Positions 11,519 through 23,131 of a stretch of 64,000 nt of DNA are shown piece after piece. Position 1 is the first letter of the stretch, and each line of letters starts with the position of its first letter. This DNA comes from Lomentospora prolificans. Taxonomy: Eukaryota; Ascomycota; Sordariomycetes; Microascales; Microascaceae. The DNA is taken from assembly GCA_029532625.1 (NCBI GenBank), contig JARFXM010000001.1, positions 372,001 through 436,000 on the forward strand, read 5' to 3'. The translations under genes were made by a program, and so were the position numbers. The notes below the pieces were generated by a model. That model worked only from the letters and a program-made list of their open reading frames with translations, searched no databases and was not told the DNA's origin.

Positions 11519-12790
11519 GCAATGAATTGCGATCAGAGGAGCAGAAGTACCCGATAGCGCACAGGAGTCTTGATAGGGTTGAAAAGAGCGGTTCAAGTGT
11601 ACCATCGCAAGAGTGAACTGAGAGAGAGCTCATGACGAAAGTTCGTTGTTCACGTTCTACATCTTGGTAATCCCTCGATTTTCCTTTGTATGGTCGGCCA
11701 GGAGTTATATTTCGATGCATGCTGCAGTTCCATAGAATTTTACCTTGTTCGAAGTTACGCTGTTTCTCACCGCGTGTTCTCTCTCTCTCACAAGTATGGG
11801 AAAACGGACCGGAAAATATGAAGGCACCTGATATCGCAACATACCATCATGTCGGGAAATGTTTCTAGGCCCGAGTATTGTGTAGCCGATATCCCATGCT
11901 TTCGTCGTACATACCAAACAAGTCAACCTATCTACCTCGAAAGACACTCTTAACCTCAAGAAAAGCTTAACCAAGCCACGAAGGGGGACAAACGCACTAG
12001 TGCTCTCGACAGAAAAAGACAGAAAAAAAAATACATTCGATATTTCATTCCACAAAGGTAAACAATACAGGTAAACCCTCGCTCGAGATTCGTTTTTTGA
12101 AATGACAGCCCACTCCTGCGCACCATATTCCCTCGCTGGGCCTTTCCGTTTTCCGCGTACAAAAAAAATATAAAGTCATACAAGTATCAACAACTCCGCC
12201 ATCCAACCTCCGTATTCGCTTGGCTCTTGCGTGTACCCGCCAACACAGCGCTTGCAGAATAAACAGATCGCGTATGAACTTCCTTCTCCAGTACTCCTCG
12301 CCATGGCTATAAGCATGCTTTGTCTCAACTCCAGTTAGTAGCCATTCCCGCAATATAGTCCTAGATATACCGTTTGCACAAGCGACATGGGACGTCTTCC
12401 ACCTTTCGAGGAGAGCATCACAAGGGGAGGTAGAGGGGAGTCAAGATGTTGGAAAGATAGTATTCAGTCAGAACAAGCGTCCCTTCCGAAAGACTGGGTA
12501 TCCCTTCTTAGAGCTTCCCTCTTTCCCAAGTTCATGCCTTCCAGTTCCAGTTTCGAACAGTCCCATAAACCCCGACCCGTATTAAACCTCGCACACAACT
12601 GAAACAAGAATATAGAAAGGTAAAAAAACAGCCCATAACACACCAAAGAAAGGGAGGAATCCGTCATAATCATCATAATCGTAAAAGAAGAAGAGAGAAG
12701 ATAGGAGAGCCAGAGACCAGAGAGAAAGATACCTCGAGATGCACCATGTTTCAATCACCAATCGGTCCCCACACTGGGAAACAGTACGCC
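11519..12790. other. Intergenic between convergent genes
   Basis: About 1.3 kb between two genes pointing at each other, so it holds both 3' ends. AT-rich patches are present; no gene, RNA or repeat is supported. Confidence 0.5.
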
Positions 12791-14111
12791 CTATAGGGCC
12801 CTATTATGGACCTCCCGCAACCTCTTGACCCAGTGTTTCCTAACCGTTGGCGGCATCTTGCAAAACACCATGGCCTTATTCTCATCCGCAAGGGCTTTCT
12901 CAGCGATTTTGAGCTGCAGATCCATATCCTCATCCGCGAAGTCGCGGAAAAAGATGTCGAGAGCCTGCTCCGGCCACCGTGGAGGGGCTCTGGCCTTTAG
13001 CAACTCGGCAATGGTGAGAACACCATCTTCAAGGAGATTCCTTCCAGAAGCAACACTGCCGCTGGAGCCAGCGGCCGCATCGGCGGTGTTGTTGTTCGTA
13101 GAAGCCGAGTAGCTTGGTTGCGTGGATATTCGTCTCCTCTTGTTCTGTTGCATCGCAGACGCGGGGTTGCCGGTCGAGTGCCGGTGATCAGGGGTAGGCA
13201 TAGCACCCGTGTTGGATCCTTGGGGCGCGAATCGCTTGCGAGGGTGATTGGTGGTCTCATCGGGAGGGGTGAGAGCGCTGGTGTTGGTCATATTCGTACG
13301 CGGTGGGAGGGTAGTTGAGGTCGGACGCGCGCCCATTCGGCTCGAGACGTTGGGCTGAGGCATCTGTGGGCGCTGATGACCGAGAGGACTGTGTTGGAAG
13401 GTAGTCTGGTCGACTTGGAGATTGAGGACTGCCGTTCCGGGCATGTCGGTATCTTCGCAGCCAGGGAGAGTATCCGGTCCCTTGCGCTTAGGCTTCATAA
13501 TACGCTTGGGAGCGCCGCCAGAGCCGACGACGTCAGGGTACAGTATCTCCATATATTCTTCATGCTCAAAAGGGCGGCCGCGAAGGGCTCTAGACAGGGG
13601 CTCTTTCTATAAGGGCGTTCAAGTTAGTCATTCTGCGAAACATGCGACTGGATCAGCGCTGCAGCCTCTCTATCCGCGGCGCAGGCCACTCTTCCCCGTC
13701 GTGACGCGCTAGCAAAACCCTCCAGGGAAAGCACAGACATACCTCAATATGGGCTTTCCAGACCTCGTCCTGGGCGGTAACGACTCTCGTTGCGGGATTG
13801 TAGAGGAACTCAGGATGCTCCCTCAGCCCTCTCCACAACCTAAACTTCTTGCGCGCATTGTCGGATTTGTTGACTAGATGGCTCTTGGTCGGGTAGGCGC
13901 CGTGCTGCTCGCGCAGGGCCGCTGCGGCGCGGTCCCAGGCTTCGGCCTTGAAACTGTGATTCTCGCGAAGGCCAAGAGAGACTGACTCGCAGAGGGAACG
14001 GAAGAAGGTGGCTTCGTAGGCAGGGGTCCAGCTGAAGCGAGGAGCACGCTTGTCGCGGTCGCCATTGCCGGGGCCTCGGATTTCAGAGGTGCCAAACTCC
14101 TCGTCGGACAT
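12791..14111 (-). CDS. Myb/SANT-like DNA-binding domain protein
   Basis: Two exons (14111-13743, 13606-12791; intron 13742-13607, GTATGT...TATAG, 136 bp) give 394 residues. Residues about 25-115 (FSWTPAYEATFFRSLCES ... WDRAAAALREQHGAYPT ... SDNARKKFRLWRGLREH) have the three-helix, tryptophan-containing pattern of the Myb/SANT-like domain found in fungal proteins and in Harbinger-related transposon proteins. The middle is low-complexity with a basic patch (RIMKPKRKGPD). The C-terminal 80 residues form a charged helical block ending in KHWVKRLREVHNRAL that looks conserved. It is probably a nuclear DNA-binding protein. Target unknown. Confidence 0.7.
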
Positions 14112-17100
14112 GGTTGAGGAGCCGGGGAGAAGAGGCTTGTGTTATGGTGTGATGCCGTTAGGCATGGGGGAAAAAAGACAAGCCGTCGTACAGGTTAGCT
14201 CTCCCGATAATGGTTGGTGCGGGAAGAGACGGTAGGAGACCACTCCGGGAAAGACTCGCGGGAATTGAACAGACTCCGGAACAATCAGAGGCGAGATAGA
14301 AGTGGAGGCTCGTTTGTCGGGAAAACGGCTGTTCGGGGATTTTCGGTTGCAAGATCGGAGGGTTCGGTGGAGCGATACAGGTTCGCGTGAGCGAGGTTGG
14401 GGCGAACGGATGGTGGACGAGACGGAAGTGGTGATGGGTTATGGGGGGAAGAAAACGGTAGCGGGAGCGGAAACGCAGGGGGGATCAGAAGATTTAAAAA
14501 AAAAAAAAAGGTTGGGCGTATGGGTCGAAGGAAGAGAATACCGCGTAGCAAAGTGTACGGCAACAACACAGGCCCGTGCGAATTGATCGCTTTTGTTTTC
14601 TCTCCGAGTTCACGGGTCGCAAAGGTCGTCTGATCTGGCGGGGGATCTGTCAACAGCAAAAGGGCAATAATTCCAGAGGCATGGGCATCCTCGATGGGAA
14701 AAGGACGAGGCTGGCTTCGACGGTCGAGCGAGGGAGACGGGTGGGGTTTCAACAAAGTCACGTGACGGCGACAAAATTTGTTCGCGTTCCGGTTGTAGTA
14801 CTGTTGCAGGTTCGCTCCTGCCGGAGGCGAATTATGGAAAGCGTTGCCAGCTGAGAAGAATTCGCGTAATAATACTGTTACGGGGCAGGAAGGAGGTGTG
14901 GATCAAGGGTCGAATCGACTCACCAAACCCCGAAAACTTTCACCTCTTCTACCAGCCACCCCAGACTGTCACTCTCACACCAGCTGAGACAGATTGGGCC
15001 CTAGGCGGGTCTGACTTCCGGCGACCATAAACAGCGCCCTCGGATGGAGACCAGCTTCTGTTGCGTTGGAGCGATGAAATTCCAATGGAAGTGAAGCGCG
15101 TTCAATCACGGAAACTTGACCACCCTCATGCTCTAAGGCGGACAGGTGGGACCAGACTACGCGAGTATGGATCCGGAATGGCAACCCACCCGAGACCTGA
15201 CTGAACTCTAAAAGATTCGCTTGAAACCTTCGGTCCCTAGTGAGAGTAATAGTTGAGCAGGGCCTTTTGAGCCCGAACGTGTCTCCGTTAAAGGCCCAAT
15301 ACTCGGAGTAGCCAGCCGTGCAAACCACAAAATCCAAGGTCTACGAATGGCTCCACCGTGCCGGAGACACCGTTTCGCAAACCATCTGGGCGACAATGAA
15401 GGGGCGATTCCTCGACCGAGAATCCACCTGCGCTCAGGCCAGCGTTCCAGCGAACCCCTGCTCCAAGATTCCACAGCCCGGGAAGGAGCCGAGAAGGGAT
15501 GAAAACCGCGAGGATTGATAGGATTTCGCCGCGTGGTCGAAACCGTTTCTCGCGTGCCTGGCCAGGGTATGTTTCAGCAGGTACTAGTGTGGTGGCGAGC
15601 TTCTGACAAGAGCTTGACGCTGGCGTGTATACCAGGCTCCTCTCCAAGTGATACTGACTTGGCCATGAAGCTTCGCTGGCAAGGCTTCTAACTAGGAGGC
15701 TACACGGGGGTGTGACGCCTAGAGTTTGGTGTTCGATCTTGATCACCTCCCAAAGAAAATTGACGAGAGGTTAATTCCCGGCGACAACCACATCGCGCTG
15801 TTCATTTATTTTCCACTTTCTAGAAGCAGTTATTGATATATAATCGCCACTCCTACCACCGAAATGCTCCGTTCAGACGGTTCTTCGGCCGGAGCGCTTC
15901 CTCCGCTATCCAGAACCGTTTCGACAACCGACCGTCTTGCCACTCTGTCTGCGATTATAATAACCATTGACCCACCTAACCCACAGTAAAAGTGCTCGCC
16001 GAGAGGAACACTCCAAGAATCTGCACACAGGCATCTCGATCGTCTCCGCCTTTCGAATGATCATTTTCCTTTGAGTCTCTCGTGCATAGCTCCACCTGCA
16101 GCCCAGCAGGATGCGCTTGCTATCTTCCAATAATGACCGTTCATTTCTTGAACCGTAATTTTTCAGCCAGTCATTTCGAACGTGCCACCAACAGATGTGC
16201 AGCTGTAGTCGCCCACCTCGCCCCCGATTGGCATAAATATCCCGTAAAATATTGGATTCGCATCATTCGGCTCCCTGGAATACGAAAGTGCACCCTTCTT
16301 TTGAGGCATCGACATTGCGTCGAAGAAGAAAAAAAAAGGAGGAAGATCGCCGTACTATTCAGCGAGGCCATTTGCGACTCACTCGCGACTGCCAACCCAG
16401 ACTCGCTTTTTCGCATTCCCGAGTCGCGACTTGCACATCCTCCGATCGGCGGTGCAAAGCCACGCACTCCCTGCACTGCAAAGCAGCTCGGCGGGACGAG
16501 CAGGGGCCCACAAGGACCCTGCCGACCTGCGCTGCCGAGCAAACTGGAGCGATGACCCGACCCGCTGGTAACCAACCCCACCACTGTAATCAATGCAATC
16601 CTCGCGCCCGCCTCGCCGGTTGAGTCGTGAAGCCCTGTGATAGCGCCCAACATTGCTCAGCGTACACCAACTCCATAGTCACATGTTGTAGAACGATCTG
16701 CGAAACGAGTCTCGACAGATATATCGAGGCGTTTACGGAATATGTACACTTCAACGCCCCACAGACTCTGCAGTTGGGCTTGAATATATATGCCCACGCA
16801 GCGCTTGTACATGGAGAGGGGCCAATCCGCTCCACTCTACTCGGACCCGAGTATGTCTTCGTCATAAGCTTGATTGGAGCTCTGCCTAGAAACTTGCTTA
16901 CGCGATCTGGCTGTTGGAGGTATGTATTCACTACCGATATGGTCGTCATTGTCATGTCGTGATATGCATTGACCGCGAATGAACTTGATTCGCACCTTGA
17001 ATATCCAAGCGAGCACAGCAGGCTCGTCCAATCCAGACTCGTTTGCACATATAATGTCCTGAGATTGTGACTGTTTATTCGGTTGACGTCTCTACCATCA

Positions 17101-17782
17101 ATCATAAATTACCATGACTCCAAATGCCACCATCTTCAACCAAGAATAGCTTCTTGGGCGCAGGCAATATTAAAGCCGCGATATATAGAACATCACTACA
17201 TAGAGTGGGGTGTACGGAAAAATTCGATGAAACCGTACATAACTATGTATACAACAAGTGGAGGCCCCCGTACACTGCCTCTATGAGTTCTGGTGAACTC
17301 ACCCTGTAGCCTGGTGCTGCGGCCGGCCAAGTCGCTGGGCGGAAGCGTAAAACTTACTCTGGAGCTTCTTCAACCCTTTTATTTCCTTGACTTTTTTTCC
17401 AACACCGCCGCTTGTAAAGACGTGCAGGTAAGCGCTGAGTGCATAGTTCGCAGGGCGGCGAACGATTGCTTCTGTTTAAGATGGATCCCCATGGGTCTCC
17501 TTCCATTCGAACTTCAAGGACCCCTTAAATCTGTCCTTGGGTCAGGTGTCGATATCCAATTTCAAGCCTGGCCCAGACAAGCGTGGTACCCGTAGCTGTC
17601 CCATCCCAGGTACAGTACGCCATCAACCCCGAACGACCCAAACCACCCCGGGCCGGCTTTCCTTATATCGGCCAAGCATCCGCCCCGGGTGTTGGAAGAG
17701 ACCGGGTTCTCAATCAAAGCAACATCACCAAAGTCCATAAACCACAAGGTAATGAGAAAGCTTGCTAGCGAAAAAGAACCTG
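14112..17782. other. 3.7-kb gene-free stretch
   Basis: Several open frames of 100-170 codons occur on both strands, but none shows a start context, splice pattern or domain I can support. A 13-bp poly-A run lies near 14500. It contains the promoter of the Myb-like gene at its left end. Confidence 0.5.
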
Positions 17783-19978
17783 TCATGGTTTCCCTCCAAA
17801 AGATCTCGGATACAATGCTTGTGCGGAGAGTGTATGCGCCACAGCCCCCAACGGTCTCGGTGACCGAGGGTTCAGAGATTCAAGCACGTCTTGTCGCACA
17901 GTCATGCCCAGATTCATTAGTGGCGTCAGGGCTCTAGGACTTGGAGTCAACCATTTCAGCAGTTTCTTGGCCAAAAGCTGCTTGTTGACGGGCTTGGCGA
18001 TATAGTCATCCATTCCTTTCTCAAGGCAGAGCTCCATATCGCCTTTGAGAGCATAAGCCGTCATGGCAATTATGGGCGGGTAAGGACCGTTGGCCCGAAT
18101 GCGTGAGGTTGCCTCATAGCCGTCCATTACTGGCATGCTGATGTCCATGAGCACCAGATCGTAGGTATTGGCAGGAGCCTCGGCGAGGGCCGCGACAGCT
18201 TGGGCGCCATTGGCCGCGACGGTTGTGTTTTCAAAGCCGAGATACTGAAGCATGCCCACAAGTACCTTTTGGTTGATGAGGTTGTCTTCGGCCGCGAGGA
18301 TGCGTTTTCGAGGCGCAATTTCCTGGACGCGTCTTATCTGGGCTTCGAGATCTTCGGATTCCATCGATAAACGTCGTGACATGTCGGATCCAGCTTCTGT
18401 CGGGGACTTGAGGGCCTGGAGCTGGGCTTTGCTGTCAGTCTTGGCAAGTCTCGACGTGAACCAAAACACGCTGCCCTGGCAGTCTGGATTTGGTCGATAT
18501 CCAATCTGTCCGTCCATCAGTTCCACCAGCGACTTCGCAATCGATAGACCTAACCCAGTTCCCTGATATCGCTTTGTGATGGTCGTGTCGACTTGGCTAA
18601 ACGGTTTGAACAAATCATGCACATCCTCTTCCTTCACTCCCGGGCCAGTGTCGGTAACTTCAAATAGTATGCGATACGTCTCTTCGTCCTGGCCCAGCAA
18701 GGAGACGCGCACAACGATAGAGCCCTTCTCTGTGAACTTGCCGGCATTTCCAACGATATTTTGGATAACCTGCCGAAGCCGAAGCGGATCCGCCTGAGCG
18801 GATTGTGGTATATCTCGTGATAAACCCAGCTCTATCGTTACGCCGGGTTGCAGCGTTGTTTGGACGCTGCGCACAACGGATTGCACAATGCTGGCGATGT
18901 TCACCGCATCCGTGGTGATGGAGAAACTCCCAGATGCCAACTTGGAGTAATCGAGAATGTCGTTTATTACCTGCAGCATAACGTTGCCTGATTCTTCGAT
19001 AATATTAGCGGTTTCTCGCTGCTCCTTGGTCAACGGGGTATCTAGAAGAAGAGCGGACGCAGAAAGCATGCCATGCATGGGCGTCCTGATCTCGTGACTC
19101 ATGTTGGCCAGAAAGTCGTTCTTTAATTTCGTGCTTTCCTCGTACGCCGAGATGAGCCGCAACTCGGCACGCTTCCACTCGGTCAAATCTCGTGTAACCT
19201 TGCCGAATCCAACGTGGACGCCGTTCTTATAAACGGCGGTAATGACCACATTCGCCCAGAAACGTGTGCCATCCTTGCGCACCCTCCACCCTTCGTCTTC
19301 CACTCTCCCATCGCGCAGGCAAATCTCCAGTTCTCTCTCTGGTTTACCGGCCTGGAGCTCTTCGTCACTATAAAAGACAGAGAAGTGCTTTCCTATGATC
19401 TCTTCTTTACGGTAGCCCTTCAGGAGCTCCGCACCCGTGTTCCATGACGCGACGTTGCCTCTCGTGTCAAGGAGGAAGATGGCGTAGTCTTTGACGGTTT
19501 GGACCAGGATCCTAAACGCCTCGTCGATGGAAAACCAGCTGTGCGTCAGTTCTCCGTCGAACGAGCTTGATTGCGCCTTAACCTGATCCCACTCTAATAT
19601 ATAACAGAGTAAATTGTCATCTCTGAACACGGGAATAATGCGCGCCGACCAGGATACCTCGCCTAAGGTGTAGGCGGCCGGGCAGAGGCTTGGTGTCCTT
19701 GTTTTAATAGTTCTTTCAATGGCGAAGGCGAGCGGAATCCTATCAAATCTTTCGGTAGGCGAATACTGGTAAAGCGCAGAGTAGAGGTCTCTCCCAATGA
19801 ACTCGCCCTCGGTGCGGTTCCATTGCTCAACCAGGCCTTTGGAAACCTTTTGGATACGATTTACAGGTGAGACAACCAAGGTCGGAACGGGAAAGTAGTC
19901 CAAGACCTCGTTCATATCCGGAGCAGCTAGGGTAGCCGGTCCGCCGGCCAAGGCGGGATCCGGCGTGGTAGTGTTCAT
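17783..19978 (-). CDS. Hybrid histidine kinase with two PAS-like regions and a receiver domain
   Basis: One uninterrupted exon encodes 731 residues. Residues about 25-135 form a PAS-like sensor, and about 155-275 a clear PAS/PAC domain (YAIFLLDTRGNVASWNTGAE ... GFGKVTRDLTEWKRAE). HisKA has the phospho-accepting His at 295 in ANMSHEIRTPMHG. The ATPase domain has an N box (NIVGNAGKF, 407-415), G1 (DTGPGV, 443-448) and G2 (GTGLGLSIAKSL, 473-484). The receiver domain runs from about 557 to 675 with acidic AAEDN and the phospho-acceptor Asp612 in LVLMDISMPVMDG. There is no membrane segment, so it is cytosolic. Such kinases feed an HPt protein (Ypd1) and response regulators controlling stress or development. 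All catalytic residues are present. Signal unknown. Confidence 0.93.
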   Translation of the reverse strand: MNTTTPDPALAGGPATLAAPDMNEVLDYFPVPTLVVSPVNRIQKVSKGLVEQWNRTEGEFIGRDLYSALYQYSPTERFDRIPLAFAIERTIKTRTPSLCPAAYTLGEVSWSARIIPVFRDDNLLCYILEWDQVKAQSSSFDGELTHSWFSIDEAFRILVQTVKDYAIFLLDTRGNVASWNTGAELLKGYRKEEIIGKHFSVFYSDEELQAGKPERELEICLRDGRVEDEGWRVRKDGTRFWANVVITAVYKNGVHVGFGKVTRDLTEWKRAELRLISAYEESTKLKNDFLANMSHEIRTPMHGMLSASALLLDTPLTKEQRETANIIEESGNVMLQVINDILDYSKLASGSFSITTDAVNIASIVQSVVRSVQTTLQPGVTIELGLSRDIPQSAQADPLRLRQVIQNIVGNAGKFTEKGSIVVRVSLLGQDEETYRILFEVTDTGPGVKEEDVHDLFKPFSQVDTTITKRYQGTGLGLSIAKSLVELMDGQIGYRPNPDCQGSVFWFTSRLAKTDSKAQLQALKSPTEAGSDMSRRLSMESEDLEAQIRRVQEIAPRKRILAAEDNLINQKVLVGMLQYLGFENTTVAANGAQAVAALAEAPANTYDLVLMDISMPVMDGYEATSRIRANGPYPPIIAMTAYALKGDMELCLEKGMDDYIAKPVNKQLLAKKLLKWLTPSPRALTPLMNLGMTVRQDVLESLNPRSPRPLGAVAHTLSAQALYPRSFGGKP

Positions 19979-22900
19979 CGGACGGGGACAATGTCGGCGA
20001 AGCGAGACAAGACGAAAACAAGGGCCGGGGTTGAGAGAACGATGGATTTTAGCTCCAGCACGCGGGTATCCGGAGTCTCATGGAGTAACACAAGTCGTAT
20101 AGATATTAATGACCGTACCTTGCTCTGTTAAGCCTGGGACGTTGGGCGATGGCCTTATTCGGTGGTGATCATCGCGGCGCGGGCGGTGGGTGGGGGGTTG
20201 GATCCGGGTTGGGGCGGGAGATTTTGAATTGAGGAGGTTTGAAGATTTGACGATGCACCTGCTGAGCTGGCCCTCGTTTGGGGGGGAATCTTCTCAAGAC
20301 AGTGTCCAAAGTCATGCCCGTTTGGCTGGTGGCTTCCAGCCAGTTTTACCCGCCTTCTTGATGACGTCAGAACATCCAATGCGACCCTCAAGCGGGAGAC
20401 AAGTAACCAACCAGAGGTATGGTGGCGACACGGACCTGACTGACTTTGAAGGGGTTATGACTAAGCAAATCCATACCTCAAGTGAGCTCCACTTTCCTTA
20501 ACCCCAACCTTGAGGCATACTGGTGTTGGAGGTACAGCTAGTCAAGTGATATTCAGCGAGGGCAGCCCCATATATTAGTAAGTCGGTAAATCCGCTGCAT
20601 AGATTGAAAATGGACGAGGTGAGACGATTTCAAGGCAGAAACTATCTAGGTCGGGACTGCTTGTGGTGCCACCTTTGATACAAAGGTAGACTGGATTGCA
20701 GATCCGAGAGCAGCTGCCGCACCACATGGCAATGACATTAGAATGTGCAGCAGTTACCATGACGGCTTCATCTCAAATATGGCCATAACACCTCAGTGGA
20801 TATGGCACCCCGCCCCCAAGTGGTAGGACGCGCCGTGAGTCGCTGCTAGACTCAGAGAGAAGGTTTGGGGGTGGTTGGTTTGTGGCGCTTTCACTGAGGA
20901 CCCTCCCATGGACGGGCTCCGGAAAATGCTCGGGATTCAACTGGTCTTGCCCCAGGGACAAAACGACCTTGGAGAGCCGACTGCAGATCACGTGGCGAGC
21001 TTAATGCAACCTGTAGTGACAAAGTGAGCTAGTTTCAAATTGCCTCTGCACTTTTCTCCACGTGGTATCGTGGTTTTGGTTCATGCCTCCTCACCCGCGT
21101 CTCTCATCCTTATATTAATCTTATCATGTGCCCCGAGATCTTCATGCCCCGTCAATCATCAGATGAGTTAGGCGTCCCAATCCGGAACTCTAGCAGAATG
21201 GGGTCCGTATCTGTCTATGCTACTTTCTTGCTTCCCCTCACAAGCCCCATGGCAGGTAACCCCAACTCCCGCCATGGTGTTGCTCATCGCTTCCTCTGAG
21301 AGCCGTCAACATTCTCTTGGACATGCCCTGAACCGAAGATCTGGCACACCACTAGTACTAGTAGTTTTGGCAGATTGTTGCCCCTGCTTGCGAGACTGGA
21401 CCTGGGTGGCAATTGTGCCACCAAGATCAATTCAGAGATCGCCAAGTGGCGGCGCGACATCGCATGCTACCCTAGCACAGTTGGACCGAGAGATTTTAGT
21501 CACAGGCGTCACGAAGCGGCAAAGATCTTCCTGGTCCCGCCATGCCTGGAGCATTCCCGGCCAAACCTAGTTGACCTTTTTAACCCCGAGATGATGCCAA
21601 GCCCGTCACCAATTCGTGGGATATGCGGCCTGGGACGCGATACAAAAGAGAAGAGAAAACAACTATACTTCAGTTGCTCAATGGCGCGCTTGCTGTACCC
21701 CACATTGCACCAAAGGAAGGCTTCCGGAACCGAAACGAGAGCGCAGATTGCTCTGGCAAATTTGCTTTCCCTCCATCACCCGGCCGGTTTTTGCGGGGTA
21801 GGGTCGGCGTGTGCTGTTGTATTTTGCTCTGTGAGATTGATTGATTAATTAATCTGTTGGCAATGCGGCCCGCCACTGAGGTGGCCAGAAAGCTCTCTTT
21901 CAGGGTAGTATGTCCGTCTGGAGGCTCTCATCCCGCCCCGGAGTCAATGAGTTTGTAAAAATCACATTCCAGCTCTAATCCCCACTGGTTTCGTGTTTCT
22001 GTCCCGCGCTAGCTTGGGTGTCGTTGTACAAGTCCGCTTCGAGAGCTTGCTACATCCTCCATCGGAGACTTTGTCCGCTTCGCTCAGCGAGACGGCTTGC
22101 CATTTCTTGCTTGCCTAGAGGGCCAAGCCAGGAAATCTCTGAGGGGCCAATCTACGTAGTATTTCTGCTTCGGCCCGTCATCTGGTCTCGGTTGGCTTTG
22201 AACTTTACAGAAGATCAAGTGATGCGGGTGGATTGCAGCCTTTTTATGGGTCCACACGACCTTTGCCTACAGGTTTCCAGCGTCATTTTGGTATCGGGTC
22301 CCTCCCCGACTTGTTTGTGTGGAGAGGAGAGGAGGCGTCTTCTGCCCCCATCCCATCCTTACCCCGAAGAAAGAAACGCGACCAGAGTAGCATTGTGCCG
22401 AAACACAGCGTGAGATGGAAAGGATGGCCCCACAACGGGCTCCGGGATATACTCTACACGGGTGAATCTTCAATTCAAGCTCGTCTCTTGACTGGTACTC
22501 GGCTCACCCCACTCTGATGCCAGGTACCGGCTTCTTAGCATCCTGCTTTCGTGTAAGTGGAGGAGGAGTGGAGGGTCTCCATAGTAGGTGCGCCGCGAGT
22601 TAACAAGCTCCGGTATTGCTCTCTCAGACTTCTATTGGGGGATTCGCTACCCCATCTGTCCATGGGGTATAGTGGGGGAGGCAAAGCAGGCATATCCCGC
22701 CTTGGTTTACTCTTAGCGGCGGCTTCTTAGAACTTTCAAAGGTTGCATTTGATGCCCCCTCAGTTACCTTGCATTTCCACACTTAGAGGTCGTGATGGGG
22801 ATTTGGGCGAGAAAACCTGACCCTTGTGGGTGTCTTGCAGGGATTTTATGAGTTTTTTTTTCGTTTTCCCTATCGAGCCGCCTTGGCTCATCCTTAGCCC

Positions 22901-23131
22901 TTCCAGTCGTCGATTAGCATTGCCAGCCCGGATAGTATCTAATAGGGAAGGTATAAGTCCCGTCATGTATACTTAAACGTCACTAAACCCCTCGTCCCTC
23001 CCTTTGTCGCTTTCCTGTCTCGTCTCGAGAGTAGTACCACGGGGCCCGAGATCGAGGATTCTGCTTTCCTCTCTCTTTCTTTTTTCTTCTCTTTGTCACT
23101 CCTCGCCGGCTATAGAGCAAATCCAGCAACA
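19979..23131. other. 3.2-kb gene-free stretch
   Basis: Between the divergent histidine kinase and beta-glucosidase genes, so it holds both promoters. Open frames of 100-157 codons near 21200-22500 show no recognisable domain or splicing. A palindromic TGACGTCA site is listed separately. Confidence 0.5.
20362..20369 (+). promoter_or_regulatory. Candidate CRE/bZIP site TGACGTCA
   Basis: A perfect ATF/CREB palindrome 384 bp upstream of the histidine kinase start. Such sites bind Atf1-type bZIP proteins, which act in stress pathways downstream of phosphorelays. A single 8-bp match can be chance. Confidence 0.3.

Noticed and set aside
14285..17105. Several 100-170 codon frames in the 3.7-kb gap
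   Set aside because: No domain, no coherent exon structure, and overlapping frames on both strands.
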